Shown here piece after piece: positions 51,992 through 61,169 of a DNA stretch of 64,000 nucleotides. The notes beneath the pieces are model-generated. The model was not told the origin of the DNA and made no database searches. It worked only from the letters and a program-made list of their open reading frames with translations. Origin of the DNA: Halisarca cf. caerulea. Lineage: Eukaryota > Porifera > Demospongiae > Chondrillida > Halisarcidae. Numbering within the stretch: the first letter of the stretch is position 1; each line of letters opens with the position of its first letter. The DNA lies in contig CAUJGJ010000083.1 of NCBI GenBank assembly GCA_963170055.1, forward strand, positions 1,187,601-1,251,600, in the 5' to 3' direction. A program made the translations under genes and the position numbers.

Positions 51992-54678
51992 TTCAGCTCT
52001 GGAAGAATGGTGACATACTTGACCTTCTTCATGAGGGACGTATCATCCAGCAACGTTTACCAGAGAGGAAACCTACTGATGAGGATAAGTTTGTCAAGGT
52101 CTTCACTAATCTCATGTTTCGTGGGAAAGTGAGGGATGCTATCCGTCTACTGAACAAGCACACCAATAATGTGGGAATCTTATCACTAGATGACGAGGTC
52201 AGAGAGGTTGGTCATGTGAGAACTGTTAGAGAAATTCTGCATGATAAACACCCACAAGGTGAACAAGTCCGGCCTGATGCAGTTCTTACGAACAGGGCAG
52301 AAGTATCTGATATACATCCTGTGATTTTTGACTCAATAGATGGTCTTGCAATTAAGATGGCTGCCCTTCGGGTTCATGGTGCTGCCGGTCCATCTGGGGC
52401 TGATGCCAGGGCCTGGAAGCGCTTTGTAACCTCCTTTGGAACAGCCTCTGATGACTTGTGCAATGCTCTTGCAGGTGTGGCTAGAAAGATTGCTACCATA
52501 AATGTTGACCCCGAAGGTCTGACAGCTTTCACAGCATGCCGTTTAATTGCAATGGATAAAAATCCTGGAGTCAGACCCATTGGAATTGGAGAAGCAGCTC
52601 GCAGGATAGTTGGGAAAGCAATACTCAAAGTGATCAAACCGGACATCTTGAAAGTCACTGGAAATCTGCAGTTATGTGCTGGCCAAGAGGCGGGTGTGGA
52701 AGCTGCTGTTCACTCAGTCCACACCCTTTTTGAGGATGAATCTACTGATGCGGCCCTCCTTGTTGATGCTAGCAATGCTTTTAATTGTCTAAACCGGCAA
52801 GTTGCATTGCGAAACTTCCCCAAGATATGCCCGGCTTTAGCAACAATAGCAACCAACCTGTACCGAGAATCGTCTAACCTCTTTATTGATGAAGAAATCC
52901 TTCTCTCGCGAGAAGGAGTCACTCAGGGGGACCCACTTGCTATGGCCATCTATGCAGTGGGTATCATGCCCCTTGTATGGAAGTTACAAGATGGATCTGA
53001 AAATCGTCACCAGGTTTGGTTTGCTGATGATGCCTCAGCCAATGGAAGCCTGAATAGCTTGAAGTCTTGGTGGAATATGATCACTGAAGAAGGCCCATCA
53101 TATGGATATTACGCAAATCCTTCGAAGACTGTTCTAATTGTGAAACAAGACAAACTAGAAGATGCACGAACTCTTTTTGAGGACAGTGGAATCAAGGTGA
53201 CGACTGATGTATGCAGATATTTGGGCTCATCATTGGGCTCTGAAGGCATTCAGGAAATGCTAACGAGAGAGGTCCAGAAGTGGGTGGATTCTATTAAGGA
53301 GTTATCCAAAGTAGCCGCAACTCAGCCACATGCTGCATATGCAGCCTTTGTCCATGGAGTTTGCAATCAATGGTCCTATCTCATGAGAACTACACCTGAC
53401 TTGGAAGAAGTGTTGCAGCCCCTCGAGGACACTATTGCGAAGGTCTTTATTCCAGCAATAATTGGTAGAGAAGTTAGCAGTGAAATGAGAGAGCTTTTGG
53501 CTCTACCTGCAAGGCTGGGAGGTATGGGTATTCCCATTCCCACTAAGAGAGCCAATGATGAGTATCGGGCGTCAACAACCATCACCCAACCACTAGTGTC
53601 ATCAATCATAGACAAACAAGACCTTGATGCCAACATTGAAGCTGAGCAGAAAGTGGCCAAAGGCAGGGCCCAGCTACAGAAGAAAGCTAAGCTAGAACAG
53701 GAGACTACTGATGTTAGAACTAAGATTCCCCAAGATATGAGGAGATATATGGACATGGCTCAAGAGAAGGGTGCCTCTTCATGGCTAACGGTCATACCTT
53801 TGGCAGAGTATGATCTGGCTCTCCATAAGGGTGACTTCAGAGACGCCTTATGTATCCGTTATAACTGGACACCTGACCGACTTCCATCGCAATGTGCTTG
53901 TGGACAAGGTTTTGGCATCTCACATGCCATGGACTGCCCAACTGGGGGTTTCCCCAGCAGAAGGCATAATCTCATTCGAGACTTTACGGCAAATGTGATG
54001 ACTGAAGTATGCCAGGGTGTTGCCATTGAGCCGCACCTGCAACCACTCAGTGGTGAGACTTTCTCACACTTAACCACCATCACTGATGACAACGCAAGAT
54101 CAGACATCTGTGCACAAGGATTTTGGGGAAGTGGTACACAAAGGGCATTTTTTGATGTGAGGATCTGCAATCCTACCGCCCGGAGTTACCGCCATTCATC
54201 CCTACAAGCAGTTTATCGGTCCCATGAGAGATCCAAACGCCGTCAATATGAAGAAAGAATCAGAGATGTTGAAATGAGCTCTTTTACTCCTCTTGTTTTC
54301 TCAATCTTTGGGGGAATGAGTAAGCTAACCACAGTGGCATACAAGCGTCTTGCTGACCTGCTATCAGCAAAGAGGAATGAACCATACAACCAGGTGATTT
54401 CTTGGATTAGGATTAGGATCAACTTGATCCTCATTAGGTCAGCTGTCAATGCCATTAGAGGGTACCGATCTCGACAAGGCAGACCATGCAGGCTTGATTC
54501 GTGTACCCTGGCAAACAGCTTATGCAGGCCATAACTCTGATCATAGAACTGTGTACTTTTTTGTTTGTTTTGTTTTCATGATTTTTCTCTTGTTCTATAG
54601 TCTGTAAATAATACATGCATGATTGTTTCCTGGGCAGTGCGCATGTGTGCCCCCCTTTTATTGATCTATTAAATTTCT
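51992..54678 (+). mobile_element. 5'-truncated non-LTR-type retroelement insertion
   Basis: A 2687-bp insertion flanked by 15-bp direct repeats (51977-51991 and 54679-54693). The left edge falls inside coding sequence: TTCAGCTCTGGAAGAATGG reads in the same frame as the long ORF. This is the expected result of incomplete target-primed reverse transcription. The 3' part after the stop codon (54535-54678) is a short AT-rich UTR without a long poly-A. The intact frame and identical duplications suggest a young insertion. Confidence 0.85.
51994..54534 (+). CDS. Retroelement polyprotein: reverse transcriptase, zinc knuckle, nuclease-like tail
   Basis: Open from the 5' truncation point; the first ATG is at 52114 and gives 806 residues. 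Numbering from that Met: residues 145-168 hold MDKNPGVRPIGIGEAARRI, a conserved RT entry motif; LLVDASNAFN (215-224) is RT motif A with Asp218; GVTQGDPLAM (268-277) is motif B; VWFADDASANG (301-311) is motif C with the catalytic Asp pair; LGSSLGS (370-376) follows. A C-x-C-x7-H-x3-C knuckle lies at 594-608. Asp664 in ARSDI and Asp681-Val-Arg683 in FFDVRI are spaced like a PD-(D/E)xK restriction-like endonuclease, with Lys replaced by Arg. That layout (RT, zinc knuckle, nuclease) resembles R2-type elements, but I do not recognise the clade. The original N-terminus is lost. It copies RNA into DNA at a nicked target in the nucleus. Confidence 0.82.
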   Translation, partial: QLWKNGDILDLLHEGRIIQQRLPERKPTDEDKFVKVFTNLMFRGKVRDAIRLLNKHTNNVGILSLDDEVREVGHVRTVREILHDKHPQGEQVRPDAVLTNRAEVSDIHPVIFDSIDGLAIKMAALRVHGAAGPSGADARAWKRFVTSFGTASDDLCNALAGVARKIATINVDPEGLTAFTACRLIAMDKNPGVRPIGIGEAARRIVGKAILKVIKPDILKVTGNLQLCAGQEAGVEAAVHSVHTLFEDESTDAALLVDASNAFNCLNRQVALRNFPKICPALATIATNLYRESSNLFIDEEILLSREGVTQGDPLAMAIYAVGIMPLVWKLQDGSENRHQVWFADDASANGSLNSLKSWWNMITEEGPSYGYYANPSKTVLIVKQDKLEDARTLFEDSGIKVTTDVCRYLGSSLGSEGIQEMLTREVQKWVDSIKELSKVAATQPHAAYAAFVHGVCNQWSYLMRTTPDLEEVLQPLEDTIAKVFIPAIIGREVSSEMRELLALPARLGGMGIPIPTKRANDEYRASTTITQPLVSSIIDKQDLDANIEAEQKVAKGRAQLQKKAKLEQETTDVRTKIPQDMRRYMDMAQEKGASSWLTVIPLAEYDLALHKGDFRDALCIRYNWTPDRLPSQCACGQGFGISHAMDCPTGGFPSRRHNLIRDFTANVMTEVCQGVAIEPHLQPLSGETFSHLTTITDDNARSDICAQGFWGSGTQRAFFDVRICNPTARSYRHSSLQAVYRSHERSKRRQYEERIRDVEMSSFTPLVFSIFGGMSKLTTVAYKRLADLLSAKRNEPYNQVISWIRIRINLILIRSAVNAIRGYRSRQGRPCRLDSCTLANSLCRP

Positions 54679-54693
54679 TTTTCTATTTCCGTC
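54679..54693. repeat. Target-site duplication, right copy
   Basis: TTTTCTATTTCCGTC, identical to 51977-51991. Confidence 0.88.
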
Positions 54694-55263
54694 GCGTTAG
54701 CGGAGTGGGTTTGAGCTACCCACGCATTTGATTGGTTTCGGGTAACAAAGGTGGAAAGTTTGGCCCAAAATTGTCACTTTGGACGCTAATTACTACAAAA
54801 GCAGGCACGTACATCATTCGTAAATGGTACGATCTCGTAGGGGCATAAAGGAACTTTGACATTATGGACAAAACGCGTCGCTAATCGCATTACAGATTCA
54901 GCATAAAGGCAAAAAGTGAAAACTCACGTTTCTTTGTGTGATGGCCACATGTTCGAAGATTTATCCGTATTTTTACTCTTAAATGAAAGACCAAATAAAT
55001 ACCCCGAGAGGGTTTTTTATTTCGTTAGACTTTCCCTTCACCTCCGCAAGGGTTCGAGTTCATTTGGTAGAAATTCTAGCCATCACTGTCGCCATTTATG
55101 AATGGTACCCACATGAATGTTCCCATTTCGAGTTCAAATTCAGCAGTATCTTCCTACGCATGACGTCGACGGTCGTACACATCGGGTAAAGCACGAAGAC
55201 GCGTGTTATTCGAGTTTTGTGATCGAATCTGACCGATTTTGTTCGTACTGAGATATGGGCCTC
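54694..55263. other. Intergenic, no gene seen
   Basis: Short unassigned frames only (54916-55101, 54983-55189). No recognised family. Confidence 0.4.
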
Positions 55264-55862
55264 TACAGCTGCATATGCTCCTTGGTCTGCATACAGCTGC
55301 ATAGGCTCCTTGCCCTGCATACAGCTGCATATGCTCCTTGGTCTGCATACAGCTGCATAGGCTCCTTGCCCTGCATACAGCTGCATATGCTCCTTGGTCT
55401 GCATACAGCTGCATAGGCTCCTTGCCCTGCATACAGCTGCATATGCTCCTTGATCTGCATACAGCGGTATAGGCTCCTCGGTCTGTATACAGCTGCATAT
55501 GCTCCTTGGTCTGCATACAGCTGCATATGCTCCTTGGTCTGCATACAGCTGCATATGCTCCTTGGTCTGCATACAGCTGCATATGCTCCTTGCATGGTCT
55601 GCTTACAGCTGCATAGGCTCCTTAATTGGTCTGTATACAGCTACATATGCTCCTTGGTCTGTATACAGCTACATATGCTCCTTGGTCTGCATACAGCGGT
55701 ATAGGCTCCTCGGTCTGCATACAGCTGCATATGCTCATTGGTCTGCATACAGCTGCATATGCTCCTTGCATGGTCTGCTTACAGCTGCATAGGCTCCTTG
55801 GTCTGTATACAGCTACATATGCTCCTTGGTCTGCATACAGCCGCATATGCCCCTTGGTCTGT
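55264..55862. repeat. 28-bp minisatellite, about 21 copies
   Basis: Unit CATACAGCTGCATATGCTCC, TTGGTCTG. The first six or so units alternate CATATGCTCCTTGGTCTG with CATAGGCTCCTTGCCCTG, a 56-bp higher-order unit; later units add variants (GCGGTATAGG, TGCATGG insertions). Since 28 is not a multiple of 3, every frame is open on both strands and gives the same rotating peptide, which explains the long false ORFs. Confidence 0.96.
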
Positions 55863-56398
55863 AGTTGCCATTTCTCATCCCCATTTACATGGTCACGCAC
55901 TAAATGCTAACCAACACCCAGTAGCTCCATAGCCCCGTACTTCTCCATACATTTTTTTTTGTGTGAATCGACTTTTGCTTGGCAGGATTGTGACTTTGTT
56001 CGCAATGGGGGCTGTAAATAGGTCATCCATCACTGCATGGCAACATGTTCTGCTATGTGACGGTCATGTATGCTTATGTGACAATTTTCATGCTATATAT
56101 TTCAATTAGCCATTATAAATGCCATATTAATCCTCCTACTCAGACTTGAGGTTGGTAAGGGTTGATCCTGCATGCTGCTGAGTCATCCACATATTACATC
56201 TGCCTGCATGCAGCCATGCAATATTATGAAGCTGTTGCCGGTATTATTGGCCGTGCTCTAATGGCATCAGTATGCCATGCATGTTGCATGGTGTATTCCA
56301 TGCATCTTGGGTGATACCTTCCTCTGATAGATCCTTTGACTTCTTTCTGATTTCAAATTTACCTGCACCTAGCGAGTACTATGCTTTGCATACATCTA
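55863..56398. other. Intergenic, no gene seen
   Basis: Rich in CATGCA words (for example near 56275-56310). No coding sequence recognised. Confidence 0.45.
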
Positions 56399-56504
56399 GT
56401 AGTCTAACAAGCTAGCCCGTCCCGCAAACGCCCTACGGGCGAGAAAGGCAGGGTTTTTCTCGCCCGTAGGGCGCTAGCGGAGACGGGCTAGCTTGTTAGA
56501 CTAC
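56399..56504. mobile_element. 106-bp fold-back element
   Basis: GTAGTCTAACAAGCTAGCCC, GTC on the left and GACGGGCTAGCTTGTTAGAC, TAC on the right, with inner arms CGCCCTACGGGCGAGAAA and TTTCTCGCCCGTAGGGCG. Nearly perfect hairpin with a short loop. Confidence 0.88.
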
Positions 56505-56596
56505 CCCCATTAGTGTAGTCTAGCTGGACAGACCATATGCCATTAGCGCAGTCTAGCCAGCTATACATCATTCCTATCCGGTGTAACGGGGAATTC

Positions 56597-57164
56597 TAAA
56601 AACCATTTAAAAATGGTAAAAGGATGTAGGATTGACACAGGATCGTGCAAAAGGCATTATCAAAAAGGATTCTCCAAAAGCACTTGGAACAAGGGTAAGT
56701 TGCAAAACCGGTAGAGGGTTAGGTGGGCAAAGGGCAAGACAGACATAGGGCTAGACGAGCATAGGGCTACACATACATGAGGCTAGATGGGTATAGGGCT
56801 AGACAGAGTTTAGTTGAATTGAGTGCACACTGTCCAAATTCCTACATCCCGCAGCACATATGTACTGTATAATGTGCTGCACGTGTAGGAATTTGGACAG
56901 TGTGCACTCAATCCAACTAAACTCTGTCTAGCCCTATACCCATCTAGCCTCATGTATGTGTAGCCTTATACCCGTCTAGCCTCATGTATGTGTAGCCCTA
57001 TGCTCATCTAGCCCTATGTCTGTCTTGCCCTTTGCCCACCTAACCCTCTACCGGTTTTGCTACTTACCCTTGTTCCAAGTGTTTTTGGAGAATCCTTTTT
57101 GATAATGCCTTTTGCACGATCCTGTGTCAATCCTATATTCTTTACCATTTTTAAATGGTTTTTA
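56597..57164. mobile_element. 568-bp long-inverted-repeat element
   Basis: Left arm 56597-56846 and right arm 56884-57164 are reverse complements with few differences; a smaller hairpin (GCAGCACATATGTAC / GTATAATGTGCTGC) forms the loop. Outer ends are TAAAAACCATTTAAAAATGG and its complement. Both arms repeat AGGGCTAGA(C/T)G-like words; the right arm has one extra unit of about 31 bp. No transposase frame. Transcription would give a long double-stranded RNA hairpin. Confidence 0.85.
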
Positions 57165-58829
57165 TACACCCTTAGATATAAATTGTAAGTGTGTAGCAAT
57201 ATGATCTTTTGTCAAAAACATAACTGCTATGCATACATCTAGAAAGAGTTGCGGCATTGGCCTAAACTCAAGTTTCAATTCCACAAGTAGCTGCTAAGCA
57301 ACATTGAAACTGCATCGATCAAGTAGCAACACTTGCAACAGCATCCACCAGTATTTTCCATGCATGCATGTGATCTTCTGAATTATAGTTGTACATCAAA
57401 ATATATTGATTTTGTATTATGGGCATCATGATCACTTTTACTGTCAGTGCAGTATGCACCCTTGAGGTATAGTGAAGCCATGTCACTCAATAAACATCAT
57501 ATCAAATTGCATGGTTACCCAATTCTTTCTTTTTGCCTTGCCAGGACCCTGTGTCACATGAATGACAAAAACAAGCCATGCAACATGGGTCAATCCTGTG
57601 TCCAAGGTTTTCTTTTTCATCATTTTATTCCTTGATTTGAAAAATAATGGCACAACACACAGTTCTGATAGAGTAAGAACCTCACAGTCTACTACGACAA
57701 CTATTTTTTCTTATCCTCGCAGTGCTCACAAAGGAAGCTCTATCCTGGATTCCACATTATACTGTAACATTGAAAATGGAATCATGGAGTTTCTCTTAAC
57801 CTGAATGCAACTGAAAGTGATATTATTAATGACTATATGGGGCAAATAAAACTGGAAGCCGAAAGCTCGACATAATACTGATATACGCAACAATAATTGA
57901 CCTGTGACGAAGTCATGATCAATCATGATCCAACTCGTTCATTAAGTTAAGGAGTGAAATCGACTGGCAGCGCTATGAACCACTAATACTATCTATGCAC
58001 CTAGAAACGGGAAGTCCCACAGAAGAATTGTAGTCCATTAGATAGTATTTTGGGTACTTTCGGTGGGGCCGTCCCTACTGATTCCGCGAACCATGCATGG
58101 CCAATTAAAGTGCGCTGCCCATATCGATACGAGCTGTATAGCCTAATCGTCGCGACATTTCTGCAGTCGATCGGCGAAAGTGGCGGGAACAAGATTGTGT
58201 GCCTAAGGACGTAGAGTCTAGGTGAGAGGCTGGTGCTACTGATTGATCAAGTTTGTCTAATAATCTTTGTACACAGTTTTACACTTCAGATTTCAGTTGA
58301 TGCAAAAGCTTTCTTAATTAGAAACGAGCCTTATTATTTCCGAGATTATTTCTTACGTCTACTTATACAAACAGGCATTTTCCGTCCAATTTTTAAGTAA
58401 TATAAACTAGGTGGTTCACTAACTTAAAGTCATTTCCGCGGTATATTTATCTGTAGTGGGGCTAATGTATTGTGAACTCTAAAGTCCTAGTACACAGTGA
58501 AACCTACATAATCTGACACTCGCAGGCCTTAAGATAGACGTCAGATTACTGAGGCTGTTTCTTAGTGTCGTCAGGTTTGGTGCTTGTGTCTCAAAGTATG
58601 GTTGGATTATAGAGAGATTGTTGGACTTTTGAGGTAAATAGGGCATGGCTTTTATGTATGCAGATAGCTATAGCTACTTCACATGCGGTATGTAGGAGGT
58701 CAAGTTGGTTTTCTTCGATCTGCATGTAATTATATTTATTTTCATGCTATTTACATAGTAACTGTTAAAAATTAAGTCTTATCCTAAGAACCTTGTATAT
58801 GCCAATGGAGGAGAAGTGATAGCTTTCAT
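57165..58829. other. Intergenic with one dispersed-repeat piece
   Basis: The block 57540-57680 (CCTGTGTC...AAGGTTTTC...GATTTGAAAAATAATGG) matches 59230-59290. The rest, including a degenerate TACACAGTGAAACC end near 58490, shows no gene. Confidence 0.5.
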
Positions 58830-59300
58830 CTAACTAAGATGGCTACCACCACATAGTGTTGAGTATGAAGTACAGAGGAAAATGATGATGATGAATGCCA
58901 TGACCAATGAGTAGGAAGATGTTGGGCGGTGACTGGGAGTTGGGGCAACATTTAAGCAAGATAGAAACGCGGAGGACGGTGGTGGCGATTTGGGAGAACC
59001 CACCGCAAACTTGCACCGCTGCCATCCTATTATTTGAACAGTTTTGTTATTTTGAAATGTTGCCTCCTCTGGCCTTGCCAGGGGGGTAGTCTACACCAAA
59101 TATTCTTTGGATTTTTTACTCGTGAACCCTGTGTCCTAGGCCTGGTTACCAAGTTGTCTTTTTCCCTGCCTGGCCAAGGCCCTTCTATATTGCATATTTG
59201 GCTATCACCAAGCCAAGCGCTAATGGTAACCCTGTGTCGAAGGTTTTCTTTTTTATCCTTATTATTTCCGATTTGAATAATAATGGTCAACACACACACT
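58830..59300 (+). repeat. Dispersed repeat, copy 2 (plus)
   Basis: Matches the reverse complement of 23300-23660 in order: GGGAGTTGGGGCAACA, ACGCGGAGGACGGTGGTGGC, CAAACTTGCACCGCTGCCA, GCCTTGCCAGG, GTCCTAGGCCTGGTTACCA. A shared peptide frame suggests a former coding region of a mobile element. Confidence 0.6.
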
Positions 59301-59330
59301 TATAATGTGGTGATTTCCCATATACTGAAA

Positions 59331-59841
59331 ATTTGCTTATTCTGTAGTGCTCTATAGTGCTACTAGGACTGTAGCCCAGTCAGCAGTATTGACAATCTGC
59401 TTATTCTGTAGTGCTCTATAGTGCTACTAGAACTGTAGCCCAGTCAGCAGTATTGACAATCTGCTTATTCTGTAGTGCTCTATAGTGCTACTAGGACTGT
59501 AGCCCAGTCAGCAGTATTGACAATCTGCTTATTCTGTAGTGCTCTATAGTGCTACTAGAACTGTAGCCCAGTCAGCAGTATTGACAATCTGCTTATTCTG
59601 TAGTGCTCTATAGTGCTACTAGGACTGTAGCCCAGTCAGCAGTATTGACAATCTGCTTATTCTGTAGTGCTCTATAGTGCTACTAGGGCTGTAGCCCAGT
59701 CAGCAGTATTGACAATCTGCTTATTCTGTAGTGCTCTATAGTGCTACTAGGACTGTAGCCCAGTCAGCAGTATTGACAATCTGCTTATTCTGTAGTGCTC
59801 TATAGTGCTACTAGGACTGTAGCCCAGTCAGCAGTATTGAC
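59331..59841. repeat. 64-bp minisatellite, eight copies
   Basis: Eight near-identical 64-bp units (CTGCTTATTCTGTAGTGCTC, TATAGTGCTACTAGGACTGT, AGCCCAGTCAGCAGTATTGA, CAAT). Only the GGACT/GAACT/GGGCT position varies: units 2 and 4 have GAACT, unit 6 GGGCT. Very recent expansion. Confidence 0.96.
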
Positions 59842-60556
59842 GTGCTAACTTAGAGTATCGAAAGTTAATTAGAAGTGATTTTGATACTACATTTCGAATG
59901 CATATGACAGCATGGAAGCTGGGAGAATTAAACTTAATATTATATTATTACTATTTATTCATTCACCATCATTTTATGGTTTACACTCGCAAGATATGAC
60001 TGATAGTCTGACACCTATCAGGGGCGGATTTAGGGGGGGGGGGGGGGGGGTACTTTGGGTGCGGTTTATCAAAGAGAGCACAACAGCTAGAGATGGGTAT
60101 TTTCTTACACTATGCAATGCAATATTGATTAGGTACTGTGAAAATGGAAAGGAATAAAAAGGGAATACAACAGAGATTGGTATTTTCTTACAACATACAC
60201 AGTTACATGTATGCCCCTATTTAGCACCTAGCTATCACACATGTCTGATTCAAACTTTTTTTTCTTTAGAGTATTTGCCTCATTCATTACTTCGCACATG
60301 TATTGTTATATAGTGCAATGCCAGGCTGATTGTGCAACAGTTATTTCCCTGACATTCCATAACTGACCCAGCTACACAACATTGCTAAGGTTAATGAGGC
60401 TGTAACCATAGCAACAGCACACACCCCACTTTCAACATAGGCCACAAAATGGAATTCATGGCGTGTTAGCGCAATACTGAAAGATATACTGTATATAATT
60501 AAGTGAAATGGTGTACACTACTGTGTTGGCAAAGTAGTATCCTCCTCCAGTGCAGC
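59842..60556. other. Upstream region of the chitin synthase-like gene
   Basis: Contains the end of a GGGGCGGATTTAGGGGG element near 60020 with a G run, and otherwise no recognised sequence. The promoter of the gene starting at 60557 should lie here. Confidence 0.45.
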
Positions 60557-61124
60557 ATGGCTAAGCGGAGGGTAACTCAGGGCGATGTGGAGCTTCAGGG
60601 CGATGTGGAAATTCAGCTTACCGAAACAACTGCTAACAGGTACCATTGCTTGGTTAAGGGTTGCCTAATATTGGAAATACAATTTTTAGATATGTAGGAA
60701 AATGTGTTTACTACATATCTGAATTCTGGCCTGTAGCCTGGTTAACACAATTATTTGAAGTTTTTTCCTTCCATCTCAGTGGAATTCTTGACTGTTGGTG
60801 ACATGCAAAATAGGATGTATATATTATAGGCTGGTGTAGCCTATAAGTCTTAATATTCTGATTGTTTAACAGCTAGCACTTTCACTAATTCTAGCAAATG
60901 GACCTCCAGTTGGAGGGGGGCAGATTGGTCCATCAGAACCCCTACCCTTCCCCATCATTCTGTAGGCCTGAGTACTGAGTCAGATTTGAGTAATACAATA
61001 GTTTTGATATACCAATTGATTCTAGTTTGTCAAGGAATCTTATCATCTAACACTCTGCTGTGAATCCCCTTTATGTACCAGGTTATGTACAATTTTGCAT
61101 GACATATTCAACACCCGGCTTATC

Positions 61125-61169
<45 letters not shown>

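Noticed and set aside
55096..55932. Open frames encoding repeated MQLYADQGAYAAV-type peptides
   Set aside because: They are the translation of a 28-bp tandem repeat, open in all frames on both strands; no start context, no domain, no splice evidence.
59331..59841. CRISPR array
   Set aside because: Units are direct tandem copies of 64 bp with no variable spacers, and the genome is eukaryotic.
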